NCBI RefSeq assembly: GCF_947497005.1 | Contig: NZ_CANMFF010000015.1 | Coordinates: forward strand, 1 to 64,000 | Source of the DNA: an uncultured Ruegeria sp. | GTDB lineage: Bacteria > Pseudomonadota > Alphaproteobacteria > Rhodobacterales > Rhodobacteraceae | Direction of reading: 5' to 3' | Length of the DNA: 64,000 bases | Shown here: one piece after another, positions 26,005-34,436 of the stretch | Numbering within the stretch: the stretch's first letter is position 1 | Layout of the letters: every line of letters starts with the position of its first letter | Notes under the pieces: model-generated | What the model was told of the DNA's origin: nothing | Seen by the model: the letters and a program-made list of their open reading frames with translations, nothing else | The model's database searches: none | Position numbers and translations under genes: made by a program

Positions 26005-26718
26005 ATGTCTCGCACCGCCCGATTGTTCCAATTGATGCAAGCTTTGCGTTCCGGCCCCTCGCCCAGAACGTCCGAGCAGCTGGCGCAGGATTTGGGTGTT
26101 TCCGGCCGAACAATTCATCGGGATATTGACGCCTTGCGTGGATTGGGTGCCGTCATCGACGGCGAGGCGGGGTTTGGGTTTACCCTGATCGAGGATGCGA
26201 CCTTGCCCCCTTTGGGGTTTACCGATGATGAGCTTGAGGCTTTGGTTCTTGGCCTGCGGGAAGTTCAGGTGATTGGCGATCCGTCCCTGTCGGATGCTGC
26301 CGGTTCGGCCCTTCGAAAATTGCAGGGAAGATTGCCGCAGCGCCAATCCCATCGGCTTAGCCACGCCGTATTGGCGGCCACACGATTTAATCGCCCGCCT
26401 GAGCCAACGATAGATGTGGCCTCGTTGCGGCAGGCGACATGGGATGAGCGCGCGATAGAGTTTTCGTACATAGATGCGAAGGGCGATGCCACGCGCAGGC
26501 GCGTTAATCCGCTGAGCATCGTTTACATGGACCGGTCCAGCGTGCTGCTGAGTTGGTGTCACCTAAGGCGGGATTTTCGTGTCTTTCGATTGGATCGTAT
26601 GCAGGACATGTCTGTTACGGATCAAAGCTTTCGGCCAAACCGCGTGCCTATGTTGCGCGAGGTCTTGGCGCGTATCCGCGCGGATCGCGAAGCACAAGAG
26701 CGCGAGGCGGACGTCTGA
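26005..26718 (+). CDS. YafY-type transcriptional regulator (HTH_11 plus WYL domain)
   Basis: The protein is about 237 residues. The N-terminal helix-turn-helix contains RTSEQLAQDLGVSGRTIHRD (about 20-40). The WYL domain occupies about 130-215 and includes RAIEFSYIDAKGDATRRRVNPLSIVYMD, with the WYL position reading LSWCHLRRDFRVFRLDRM. WYL regulators sense small ligands or nucleic acids. It is divergent from the GST gene, with the 21-bp palindrome between. The ATG at 26005 starts the domain correctly. An upstream in-frame start at 25966 lies inside the palindrome. Confidence 0.87.
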   Translation: MSRTARLFQLMQALRSGPSPRTSEQLAQDLGVSGRTIHRDIDALRGLGAVIDGEAGFGFTLIEDATLPPLGFTDDELEALVLGLREVQVIGDPSLSDAAGSALRKLQGRLPQRQSHRLSHAVLAATRFNRPPEPTIDVASLRQATWDERAIEFSYIDAKGDATRRRVNPLSIVYMDRSSVLLSWCHLRRDFRVFRLDRMQDMSVTDQSFRPNRVPMLREVLARIRADREAQEREADV

Positions 26719-26781
26719 GCGCTTTGTGATTTGTCGATTTTGCGCTACCCTGAGGTTGAGCAGTAATCAGGAAATTTCGGA

Positions 26782-26958
26782 ATGCGAAAATGCGTAGGCG
26801 GCATCATGACCGTCGCATTGTGGGCATCCATGGTGCAGGCGGACACGACAGAAAACACGAAAATGGGCGGACAGTGGAACATCGCGGGAAACGATACAGC
26901 TGGCTTCGGCGGATGTGACGGTATCGATCCGTCCGGTCCCGCGTCCGGCGGTTGAGGC
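26782..26958 (+). other. Signal-peptide-encoding frame just upstream of and overlapping mltB, likely displaced 5' end
   Basis: This frame starts at an ATG with AGGA about 9 nt upstream and encodes MRKCVGGIMTVALWASMVQA, a good export signal with cleavage after VQA. It then runs 38 unremarkable residues to a stop inside the transglycosylase gene. The transglycosylase frame lacks any signal peptide. A one-base shift between about 26850 and 26915 would join the two. It is either a true frameshift or a sequence error. Confidence 0.55.
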
Positions 26959-28099
26959 CTTGCGGGTGTCTGCGGCAGCGACCGCACGGTTTCAGGTCTG
27001 GCTCGGTGCGTTTCAGGAACGCGCGCGGCAGCAGGGCATATCGCGAACAACGCTGAACATGGTGTTTTCGGACGTAACCTTTGACGAGGATGTACTGAAA
27101 CGAGACAGAAATCAGGCCGAATTCTCGAAACCGATCTGGGAGTATCTAGATTCCGCAGTCTCGGAAACACGCCTGTCGAACGGGCGTGCCGCCATGCAAC
27201 GACATCGGCAGGTGTTGCAGCAAATTGAGGCTGAATATGGCGTTGAAAAGGAAGTGGTCACGGCAATCTGGGGGTTGGAAACATCTTTCGGTTCTTACCG
27301 TGGCAGCAACCGGACGCTGAGCTCCTTGGCGACGCTGGCCTTTGATGCGCGGCGGGCGCAGTTCTTTGAAACGCAGTTGATCGCCGCCCTGCAGATCGTG
27401 CAGGCAGGCGATGTCAGCGCCGGAAATATGCTGGGCAGCTGGGCCGGCGCAATGGGCCATACGCAATTCATGCCGACCTCATATCTGGATCATGCGGTTG
27501 ATTTCGATGGGGATGGGAGACGGGACATCTGGTCGGACGATCCGACGGACGCGCTGGCCTCGGCGGCGTCTTATCTGGCACAGCACGGTTGGACCAAGGG
27601 GCAGCCGTGGGGCGTCGAAGTGCGTTTGCCTGCCGAGTTCGATTATGCGGCGGCCCGTCGTGAATTTACCCTGCTGCCGTCTGAATGGGCCGCACGTGGT
27701 GTGGTTGCCCGGAATGGCAAAACCGTACCGGATCATGGGGAGGCTGCGGTTCTGCTTCCGGCAGGCGGGCAGGGCGTGGCGTTGATGATTTTTGACAATT
27801 TCAGCGTGATCGAGGCGTATAACGGGGCCGACGCCTATGTGATCGGCATCGGACATCTATCCGACCGGCTTGTGGGTGGAAAACCGTTTCAGTCCGGCTG
27901 GCCGCGAGGTGATCGGGTGCTGAGTTTTTCAGAGAAACGGGAATTGCAAACCCGCCTGACCAATGCCGGGTTCGATACAATGGGTATCGACGGGCGCACC
28001 GGGCCGAACACTATCAATGCGGTTCGTGCGTATCAGCTGACGCAAGGCTTGGTGCCGGATGGGTATCCAACTGCGGAGCTTTTGGAGCGACTTCGGTAG
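26915..28099 (+). CDS. Lytic murein transglycosylase (MltB/SltB type), possibly frameshifted at its 5' end
   Basis: The protein is 394 residues from a GTG, the first start codon in this frame. The catalytic domain includes FSDVTFDEDVLKRDRNQAEF, the active-site glutamate in WGLETSFGSYRG near residue 121, and MLGSWAGAMGHTQFMPTSY. A C-terminal peptidoglycan-binding domain (about 335-394) contains MGIDGRTGPNTINAVRAYQ. The enzyme cleaves the MurNAc-GlcNAc bond, forming anhydro ends, and must be exported. It has no signal in this frame, while a good one lies upstream in another frame at 26782. Confidence 0.85.
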   Translation: MTVSIRPVPRPAVEALRVSAAATARFQVWLGAFQERARQQGISRTTLNMVFSDVTFDEDVLKRDRNQAEFSKPIWEYLDSAVSETRLSNGRAAMQRHRQVLQQIEAEYGVEKEVVTAIWGLETSFGSYRGSNRTLSSLATLAFDARRAQFFETQLIAALQIVQAGDVSAGNMLGSWAGAMGHTQFMPTSYLDHAVDFDGDGRRDIWSDDPTDALASAASYLAQHGWTKGQPWGVEVRLPAEFDYAAARREFTLLPSEWAARGVVARNGKTVPDHGEAAVLLPAGGQGVALMIFDNFSVIEAYNGADAYVIGIGHLSDRLVGGKPFQSGWPRGDRVLSFSEKRELQTRLTNAGFDTMGIDGRTGPNTINAVRAYQLTQGLVPDGYPTAELLERLR

Positions 28100-28102
28100 A
28101 AA

Positions 28103-28131
28103 AAAGGCGATCCAAGCGGGTCGCCTTTCAT
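28103..28131. terminator. Bidirectional terminator between mltB-type gene and aminotransferase
   Basis: AAAGGCGA and TCGCCTTT are perfect 8-bp arms with a 10-nt loop. It is flanked by an A run on one side and T-rich sequence on the other, between two converging genes. Confidence 0.85.
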
Positions 28132-28149
28132 TTTAAGAAATCGCTGATT

Positions 28150-29547
28150 TCAGGAGGCGGCTTTCATCAACCCCTGTTTGATGATCTCGGCCTGAGCTTC
28201 GTCCAGAGATTTGTGGATCCGCACGAACATTTCGTCGATATCCGCGGGGGTCAGGATCAGCGGCGGCGAAATGATCAACCGATCGCCCACATGGCGCATG
28301 ATCAGATTGTTGGCGAAACACCGGTCACGGCAGATATAGCCAATGGTGCCGGGCTCGGACGCGAACTTGGCCCGGCTGGCTTTGTCAGGGGTCAGTGCGA
28401 TAGATGCCATCATACCGACGATCTTTGCCTCGCCAACCAACGGGTGATCAGCCAATGCCTCCCACTTTTCTTTCAGGTAAGGGGCGGCAACGTCGCGCAC
28501 ATGCTCAACGATCTTCTCTTCTTCGAGGATGCGCAGGTTCTCCAGCGCCACAGCAGCAGCGACCGGATGGCCGGAATAGGTGTACCCGTGATTGAACTCG
28601 GTCCCGCCGATCACCTCGGCGATCTCGTCATTCACGATGGATCCACCGATCGGTGCATAGCCCGAGCTGAGGCCTTTAGCGATGGTCATGATATGGGGCT
28701 TGATGCCCACGGTTTCTGATCCGAACCAGTTGCCTGTCCGACCAAAACCGCAGATCACTTCGTCGGCAATCAGCAAGATATCGTATTTGTCACAGATACG
28801 CTGAATTTCGGGCCAGTACGTATCCGGCGCAACGATCACACCGCCTGCGCCCTGAACAGGTTCGGCGATAAAGGCCGCAACACGGTCTTCGCCTAGTTCC
28901 TGAATGGCCTCTTCCAGCTCGCGGGCACGGGCCAGACCGAATTCTTCGGGTGACATGTCGCCGCCTTCGGCCCACCAGTTGGGCTGGTTGATGTGGTGGA
29001 TATTTGGGATCGGAATGCCGCCCTGCGCGTGCATTCCCGCCATGCCACCCAATGAGGCCGACCCCACGGAAGAGCCGTGATAAGCATTGTGGCGGCTGAT
29101 GATGATGTTCTTGTCCGGCTGACCCTTCTCGGTCCAATAGGTGCGCACCAGACGAATGTTGGTATCGTTGGCTTCTGACCCGCCGGCCGCGAAAAAGACA
29201 TGGTTCAGGTCGCCCGGCGCCAGCTCGGCAATCTTCGCGGCCAGTGCAATGGCCGGAACGTGTGTCGTTTTGAAGAATGTATTGTAATAGGGCAACTCGC
29301 GCATTTGGCGCGCAGCGACATCAGCCAGCTCATCTCGGCCGTAACCGATATTGACGCACCAAAGACCTGCCATCGCATCCAGAATTTCCTCGCCTTCGCT
29401 GTCGGTCAGGTAAACGCCATCGGCGCGTGTGATCACGCGTGCTCCTTCCTGCCCCAGCGCACCATTGGCCGAGAAAGGATGAATGTGATGCGCCGCATCC
29501 AGCGCCTGCAACTCGGCGGTCGGCATATGGTTGGTGATGGTGGACAT
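28150..29547 (-). CDS. Class III (omega) aminotransferase, probably for putrescine or another diamine
   Basis: The protein is 465 residues. Fold-type I PLP features are GLWCVNIGYGRDELADVAA, FFAAGGSEANDTNIRLVR, LIADEVICGFGRTGNWFG and the PLP lysine in MTIAKGLSSGYAPIG near residue 285. The close resemblance is to the SpuC group of polyamine:pyruvate transaminases. Context supports this: a GntR regulator and a polyamine ABC transporter with a puuB-like oxidase lie next door. AGGAGA lies 8 nt before the ATG at 29547, and the upstream open frame lacks family similarity. The exact amine donor is inferred. Confidence 0.87.
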   Translation of the reverse strand: MSTITNHMPTAELQALDAAHHIHPFSANGALGQEGARVITRADGVYLTDSEGEEILDAMAGLWCVNIGYGRDELADVAARQMRELPYYNTFFKTTHVPAIALAAKIAELAPGDLNHVFFAAGGSEANDTNIRLVRTYWTEKGQPDKNIIISRHNAYHGSSVGSASLGGMAGMHAQGGIPIPNIHHINQPNWWAEGGDMSPEEFGLARARELEEAIQELGEDRVAAFIAEPVQGAGGVIVAPDTYWPEIQRICDKYDILLIADEVICGFGRTGNWFGSETVGIKPHIMTIAKGLSSGYAPIGGSIVNDEIAEVIGGTEFNHGYTYSGHPVAAAVALENLRILEEEKIVEHVRDVAAPYLKEKWEALADHPLVGEAKIVGMMASIALTPDKASRAKFASEPGTIGYICRDRCFANNLIMRHVGDRLIISPPLILTPADIDEMFVRIHKSLDEAQAEIIKQGLMKAAS

Positions 29548-29576
29548 CGGGGAATCTCCTACGAAAAAGCAGTTGG

Positions 29577-29598
29577 TGATCACAATATGATCAAATTC
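29577..29598. promoter_or_regulatory. Paired TGATCA sites before the aminotransferase, candidate GntR operator
   Basis: TGATCA occurs at 29577 and 29588, exactly one helical turn apart, 30 bp from the start codon. The second copy continues as TGATCAAATTC, matching the core of the 14-bp sequence repeated in the gntR/potF region (TTGATCAAATCCAA). Confidence 0.5.
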
Positions 29599-29624
29599 TT
29601 TCCTGTCAATCGAATCACGTTGCG

Positions 29625-30317
29625 CTAGTCCGAGGTCAAAGCCTCTGCGATCAGTTCCATGCCCTGTTCGATGTCTTGTGCGGTTGCTTTGGCCACTTTT
29701 TCGGCATCGCAGTTGCGCAGCGCGGCGATGATGTCCTTGTGCCGATCCGGAAGGCTCTGCGTACCGAAACGCCCGCAGACGACACGCAAGGACGGTCCAA
29801 ACCTGAGCCACAGTCTTTCAGCAAGGTCGCTAAGTATCGGAGCGTTTGCATGTGAATAAAGCGTTTCGTGAAAGGCCTGGTTCAATCGAAGGTAGCCGCC
29901 CACATCACCATCAGCGATCATGCGGTCCAAACGCCGGTCGATGCGTTCGAGGCGGTCAATATCTTCGGTCTGCAAGTTCGCCGTTGCTCGTTTCGAAAGC
30001 TCTGATTCTATTGAAATTCTGGCAAAGATCATCTCTGCGATGTCGCCTGTGGAGAGCAAGGGTACGCTGACACGGCGATTGCCCTGGAACACCAGGGCAC
30101 CATCCGAGATCAACCGGCGGATCGCCTCGCGGACCGGGGTCATTCCGACACCCAGCGAATCAGTCAGCCCCTGGATAGTGACTGGCTGCCCCGGGACCAG
30201 TTCCCCAAACAGAATCTGTGATCTGAGTGTTTGGTAAACCTGCTCATGTGCCGGTTGTTTCCCGTTGTCGGCTGGGGGCACGGGCGCCTTATTTTTGATC
30301 AAATCCAATTGGTTCAT
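29625..30317 (-). CDS. GntR-family (FCD) regulator of the polyamine locus
   Basis: The protein is 230 residues. The winged helix has HEQVYQTLRSQILFGELVPG and VGMTPVREAIRRLISDGAL (about 24-75). An FCD domain follows with HETLYSHANAPIL and PDRHKDIIAALR, histidines that usually bind a metal and ligand carboxylate. It sits between the aminotransferase (same strand) and the divergent potF operon. Repeated TGATCA-type sequences occur at both promoters and inside its own first codons, so it probably controls both arms and itself. Confidence 0.87.
   Translation of the reverse strand: MNQLDLIKNKAPVPPADNGKQPAHEQVYQTLRSQILFGELVPGQPVTIQGLTDSLGVGMTPVREAIRRLISDGALVFQGNRRVSVPLLSTGDIAEMIFARISIESELSKRATANLQTEDIDRLERIDRRLDRMIADGDVGGYLRLNQAFHETLYSHANAPILSDLAERLWLRFGPSLRVVCGRFGTQSLPDRHKDIIAALRNCDAEKVAKATAQDIEQGMELIAEALTSD
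30295..30308. promoter_or_regulatory. Copy 1 of TTGATCAAATCCAA, within the gntR start region
   Basis: The 14-bp sequence TTGATCAAATCCAA covers codons 4-8 of the regulator. An identical copy lies exactly 100 bp further on, before potF. The position would suit autoregulation by roadblock. Confidence 0.45.
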
Positions 30318-30339
30318 CCTATTTCGACTAACCCTGACT

Positions 30340-30351
30340 TGTCAGGTGACA
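30340..30351. promoter_or_regulatory. TGTCA-GG-TGACA palindrome in the gntR/potF divergent region
   Basis: This is a perfect 12-bp inverted repeat midway between the two copies of TTGATCAAATCCAA, about 23 bp from the gntR start and 98 bp from potF. It could be a second operator or overlap a -35 element (TTGTCA). Confidence 0.4.
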
Positions 30352-30394
30352 GACCTAGTAAAACCATACGCTGGATCGGGGGAAAACGCAAAAC

Positions 30395-30408
30395 TTGATC
30401 AAATCCAA
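30395..30408. promoter_or_regulatory. Copy 2 of TTGATCAAATCCAA, before potF
   Basis: The sequence is identical over 14 bp to the copy at 30295-30308 and ends 40 bp before the potF start codon, where a repressor would block the promoter or early transcription. Confidence 0.5.
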
Positions 30409-30448
30409 AAAAACGGGAAAATACCCGTACACTTGCAGGGAGAAGAAA

Positions 30449-31534
30449 ATGAAAATTAAAACGCTGACCATGACAGCGGTCATCGCATTGGGGACTTCGG
30501 CGGCTTTTGCCGAAGAGGTGCGTGTTTACAACTGGTCCGATTACATCGACGAAGAGTTGCTGAGCCAATTCGAAGAAGAGACGGGCCTGACCCTGATCTA
30601 CGACGTGTTCGACAGCAACGAAGTTCTGGAAACAAAGATGCTGGCCGGAGGCTCGGGCTATGATGTGGTGGTGCCGTCGGGCACTTTCCTGCAGCGCCAG
30701 ATTCAGGCAGGCGCATTTCAGGAGCTGGATGCGGCCAAACTTTCGAATGCAGGAAATCTATGGGATGTGATCCAGGAACGTACTGCCGGGTATGACCCGA
30801 ACAACGCCTACTCGATCAACTACATGTGGGGTACAACCGGCATTGGTGTGAACGTAGACAAGGTCAAAGAAGCCCTGGGTGATGACGTGGCCCTGAACAG
30901 CATGGACTTGGTTTTGAAACCAGAGAACATGGAAAAGCTGGCCTCGTGTGGCGTCCATTTCCTGGATGCACCAGCCGAAATGATACCGATGGCCTTGCAA
31001 TACATCGGCGAGGACCCCGACAGTCACGATCCGGATGTGATCAAGAAGGTCGAAGAAGTTCTCACGAGCGTCCGCCCCCATATTCAGAAGTTCCACAGCT
31101 CTGAATACATCAACGCGCTGGCGAATGGCGATATTTGTGTGGCGGTAGGTTGGTCCGGTGACATTCTACAGGCTCGTGACCGTGCGGCCGAAGCGGATAA
31201 CGGCGTGGAAATCGAATACTACGCTTTCGCAGAAGGTTCGCTGATGTGGTTCGACCAGATGGCGATTCCTGCGGATGCTCCAAATCCCGAGGGCGCACAT
31301 AAGTTTCTGAACTTCATTTTGGACGCCAACAACATGGCGGCCGCATCGAACTACGTCTACTACGCCAATGGCAACAAGGCCTCGCAAGAGCTTCTTGAAG
31401 AGGATGTGATTGGGGATCCGGCGATCTATCCGGATGATGCGACCATGCAAAACCTCTATATCACAACGCCATACCCAGCGAAAACACAGCGTGTCGTGAC
31501 CCGTATGTGGACCAAGATCAAATCGGGCACCTGA
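30449..31534 (+). CDS. potF: Polyamine ABC transporter, periplasmic substrate-binding protein
   Basis: The protein is 361 residues. Signal peptide MKIKTLTMTAVIALGTSAAFA, then the PotD/PotF fold with EEVRVYNWSDYIDEELLSQF, FDSNEVLETKMLAGGSGYDV and the polyamine-pocket segments MWGTTGIGVNVDKV and VGWSGDILQARDRA. It delivers putrescine or spermidine to the PotGHI membrane complex. GGGAG lies about 8 nt before the ATG at 30449. A terminator-like hairpin follows, which would keep this gene more highly expressed than the permease genes. The symbol follows the E. coli putrescine system, and substrate preference is not proven. Confidence 0.9.
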   Translation: MKIKTLTMTAVIALGTSAAFAEEVRVYNWSDYIDEELLSQFEEETGLTLIYDVFDSNEVLETKMLAGGSGYDVVVPSGTFLQRQIQAGAFQELDAAKLSNAGNLWDVIQERTAGYDPNNAYSINYMWGTTGIGVNVDKVKEALGDDVALNSMDLVLKPENMEKLASCGVHFLDAPAEMIPMALQYIGEDPDSHDPDVIKKVEEVLTSVRPHIQKFHSSEYINALANGDICVAVGWSGDILQARDRAAEADNGVEIEYYAFAEGSLMWFDQMAIPADAPNPEGAHKFLNFILDANNMAAASNYVYYANGNKASQELLEEDVIGDPAIYPDDATMQNLYITTPYPAKTQRVVTRMWTKIKSGT

Positions 31535-31547
31535 TCCGATTTGTCCC

Positions 31548-31580
31548 GGCAAGGCGGTCACACCGCCTTGCCCCTTTTTT
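31548..31580 (+). terminator. Intra-operon terminator/attenuator between potF and potG
   Basis: GGCAAGGCGG and CCGCCTTGCC form a perfect 10-bp stem with a 5-nt loop, followed by CC and six T residues. It is a complete rho-independent terminator inside the operon, so only part of the transcripts should reach potG. Confidence 0.88.
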
Positions 31581-31603
31581 CAGATTGTCGAACGGGGGCC
31601 GTT

Positions 31604-32731
31604 TTGAACTCTGACGTCTTTGCGCCATGGGATGACCCACAGGCGAAACCCTTGATCCAGTTCCAGAATGTAACCAAGAGATTTGGTGAATTCACGGCGA
31701 TCGACAACCTGTCGCTGGATATTTTTGAACGCGAGTTTTTTGCCCTGCTTGGTCCGTCCGGCTGCGGTAAAACAACGATGATGCGGATGCTGGCCGGGTT
31801 CGAAACTCCGACCGAAGGCCATATTCTGCTGGGTGGGCAGGATATCGACCCGATCCCGCCGAACAAACGGGCCGTGAACATGATGTTCCAGTCCTATGCT
31901 CTGTTCCCGCATCTCAGTGTCTGGGAAAACATCGCCTTTGGACTGCGCCGGGACAACATGCCCAAGCACGATCTGGAGGAACGTGTGGAAGAGATGCTGC
32001 GCCTGACCCGGCTGGAACAATTTGCCCGCCGTAAACCGCACCAGATCTCGGGTGGTCAACGGCAGCGCGTTGCGCTGGCGCGTTCGCTGGCCAAAGCGCC
32101 CAAGCTATTGTTGCTGGACGAGCCATTGGGGGCACTCGACAAAAAGCTGCGTCAGGACACGCAGTTCGAGCTGATGGATATTCAGGAAAAGACCGGCACC
32201 ACGTTCGTGATCGTCACCCACGATCAGGAAGAAGCGATGACCGTCGCCAGCCGTGTAGCGGTGATGGATCAGGGCCAGTTGATGCAGGTTTCTACCCCGG
32301 ATCGGATTTATGAAAACCCTGTTTCGGTTTATGTCGCCGATTTCATCGGAGATGTGAACATCATTGAGGGTCGTGCAGCTCCATCTGGGGAGGACAGTTA
32401 TCAGATTGATTGGGCCGAAGGTCAGGCCCCTTTAACGGCATCATCGCCCACCGGTTTCTCAAACGGTCAGTCCTGCCATCTGGCGATCCGTCCTGAAAAA
32501 GTGACAATCTCTGCCGAACGGCCCAGCGATGCGGTCAACGCCGTTCAGGGCAAAGTTCACGACATTGCCTATCTAGGTAACCTGTCCACCTATTACGTTG
32601 AATTAGCAAACGGCATAATCATCAAGGCGCAAACGGCCAATACCCGCCGTATCTCGCGCCGTTCTTTCACTTGGGAAGACCCGGTCTGGCTGTCCTGGAC
32701 AGCCACGGCTGCGGTTTTGCTGGCCAACTGA
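31604..32731 (+). CDS. potG: Polyamine ABC transporter, ATP-binding protein
   Basis: The protein is about 375 residues. Walker A is GPSGCGKTT near residue 51, Q-loop MMFQSYALFPH, signature ISGGQRQRVALARSL, Walker B LLLLDEPLGALD, switch histidine IVTHDQEEAM, and a C-terminal TOBE-type domain (about 290-360). It powers polyamine import. The best start is a TTG at 31604 giving NSDVFAPWDDPQAKPL, with a G-rich sequence upstream. Another TTG at 31541 would put the terminator inside the coding region. Its TGA shares one base with the potH ATG. Confidence 0.9.
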   Translation: MNSDVFAPWDDPQAKPLIQFQNVTKRFGEFTAIDNLSLDIFEREFFALLGPSGCGKTTMMRMLAGFETPTEGHILLGGQDIDPIPPNKRAVNMMFQSYALFPHLSVWENIAFGLRRDNMPKHDLEERVEEMLRLTRLEQFARRKPHQISGGQRQRVALARSLAKAPKLLLLDEPLGALDKKLRQDTQFELMDIQEKTGTTFVIVTHDQEEAMTVASRVAVMDQGQLMQVSTPDRIYENPVSVYVADFIGDVNIIEGRAAPSGEDSYQIDWAEGQAPLTASSPTGFSNGQSCHLAIRPEKVTISAERPSDAVNAVQGKVHDIAYLGNLSTYYVELANGIIIKAQTANTRRISRRSFTWEDPVWLSWTATAAVLLAN

Positions 32732-33621
32732 TGCGCCGCGCCGTTCTGATCGCCATACCTTATGTCTGGCTGCTGGCATTGTTTCTGGTGCCGTTCTTCA
32801 TCGTTTTGAAGATTTCGCTGTCAGATATCGCCCTCGCCATCCCTCCCTATTCTCCAACTTTGGACCTTTCTGCCGGTTGGGCGGGGATCAAAGAGTTCTT
32901 CAGTCAGCTCGATCTTGAGAACTATGTCTGGCTGACCGAGGACGACCTGTATTGGAAGGCATATCTGTCCAGCGTCAAGATCGCATTGATTTCGACCTTC
33001 TTTACACTGTTGGTGGGCTATCCAATTGCCTATGGCATGGCCCGCGCGCCTCAGGAATGGCGACCGACGCTGATGATGCTGATTATCCTGCCTTTCTGGA
33101 CCTCATTTCTGATCCGGGTCTACGCGTGGATGGGTATTCTGTCGAACGAAGGGTACCTCAACCAGATTCTGCTCTGGACAGGCATCATCTCGACCCCGCT
33201 AACGATCCTGAATACGTCGACTGCGGTCTATATCGGCATTGTTTACACCTATCTGCCCTTCATGATCCTGCCGATCTATTCGGCGTTGGAACGCATGGAC
33301 GGGTCGCTGATCGAGGCCGCCGAGGATCTGGGATGTTCCCGTTTTCAAGCCTTCTGGCTGGTGACCATCCCGCTGTCCAAACCCGGCATCATTGCGGGTT
33401 GTTTTCTTGTGATGATCCCCGTGATTGGTGAGTTCGTGATCCCTTCGCTTCTGGGTGGTTCAGGCACATTGATGATCGGCAAGGTTCTGTGGGAAGAATT
33501 CTTCTCGAACCGTGACTGGCCGGTGGCAAGTGCAGTGGCCATCGTGTTGCTGCTGATCCTGATCATTCCGATCGTACTGTTCCAACGCAACCAGCAAAAA
33601 CAGGCGGAGGCAGAGGGATGA
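32731..33621 (+). CDS. potH: Polyamine ABC transporter, permease PotH
   Basis: The protein is 296 residues with six predicted transmembrane helices. The coupling (EAA) loop SLIEAAEDLGCSRFQAFWLVTIPLSKPG near residue 195 contacts PotG. The start ATG overlaps the potG stop (TGATG), so translation is coupled. It forms the membrane channel with PotI. Confidence 0.93.
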   Translation: MRRAVLIAIPYVWLLALFLVPFFIVLKISLSDIALAIPPYSPTLDLSAGWAGIKEFFSQLDLENYVWLTEDDLYWKAYLSSVKIALISTFFTLLVGYPIAYGMARAPQEWRPTLMMLIILPFWTSFLIRVYAWMGILSNEGYLNQILLWTGIISTPLTILNTSTAVYIGIVYTYLPFMILPIYSALERMDGSLIEAAEDLGCSRFQAFWLVTIPLSKPGIIAGCFLVMIPVIGEFVIPSLLGGSGTLMIGKVLWEEFFSNRDWPVASAVAIVLLLILIIPIVLFQRNQQKQAEAEG

Positions 33622-34436
33622 ACAGATTAAGCTGGTTCAACACGGTTTCGCTGACGCTGGGTTTTGCGTTCCTTTACATCCCGATGATCATTCTGATCGT
33701 CTTCAGCTTCAACGAAAGCAAACTTGTCACGGTCTGGGCCGGGTTTTCGACTAAATGGTACGGAGAGCTGCTGCAAAACGAGGCGTTTCTAGATGCAGCA
33801 TGGGTCACGATCCGGGTCGCGGTCTTTTCCTCGACCCTTGCAACCATTCTGGGGACAGCCGCTGCTTATGTGCTAGTCAGAGGTGGGCGTTTCTTTGGCC
33901 GGACACTGTTTTCCGGCATGATCTACGCGCCGCTGGTGATGCCCGAAGTGATCACCGGTCTGTCGTTGCTGCTATTGTTCATCGGCATCGGGTTGGATCG
34001 GGGCATTTTGACAATTGTTCTTGCCCACACCACTTTCTCGATGTGCTTCGTTTCGGTTGTCGTGTCCTCGCGCCTCATCACCTTTGATCGGTCACTAGAA
34101 GAGGCTGCACTGGACCTTGGATGCTCACCCGCGCAGGCCTTCCGGCTTGTTACGCTTCCGATCATCGCCCCTGCCGTGATCTCGGGCTGGTTACTAGCCT
34201 TCACCTTGTCGCTAGATGATCTGGTGATTGCGTCTTTCACCTCGGGGCCGTCGGCGACGACCTTGCCGATCAAGATATTCTCGGCTGTGCGCCTTGGTGT
34301 CAGTCCGGAAATCAACGCGCTATCCACGATCATGATCGCGGTCGTGACGGTCGGGGTAATCACAGCCTCGCTTGTGACCAAACGTGCGATGGTGCGTCAG
34401 CAGCAGGACGAAATGGCCGCTGCGCGCACCGAATGA
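33618..34436 (+). CDS. potI: Polyamine ABC transporter, permease PotI
   Basis: The protein is 272 residues with six predicted transmembrane helices. The EAA loop SLEEAALDLGCSPAQAFRLVTLPIIAPA lies near residue 157. The ATGA overlap with potH and the 4-bp overlap with the following oxidase gene show one tightly coupled operon. Confidence 0.93.
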   Translation: MNRLSWFNTVSLTLGFAFLYIPMIILIVFSFNESKLVTVWAGFSTKWYGELLQNEAFLDAAWVTIRVAVFSSTLATILGTAAAYVLVRGGRFFGRTLFSGMIYAPLVMPEVITGLSLLLLFIGIGLDRGILTIVLAHTTFSMCFVSVVVSSRLITFDRSLEEAALDLGCSPAQAFRLVTLPIIAPAVISGWLLAFTLSLDDLVIASFTSGPSATTLPIKIFSAVRLGVSPEINALSTIMIAVVTVGVITASLVTKRAMVRQQQDEMAAARTE

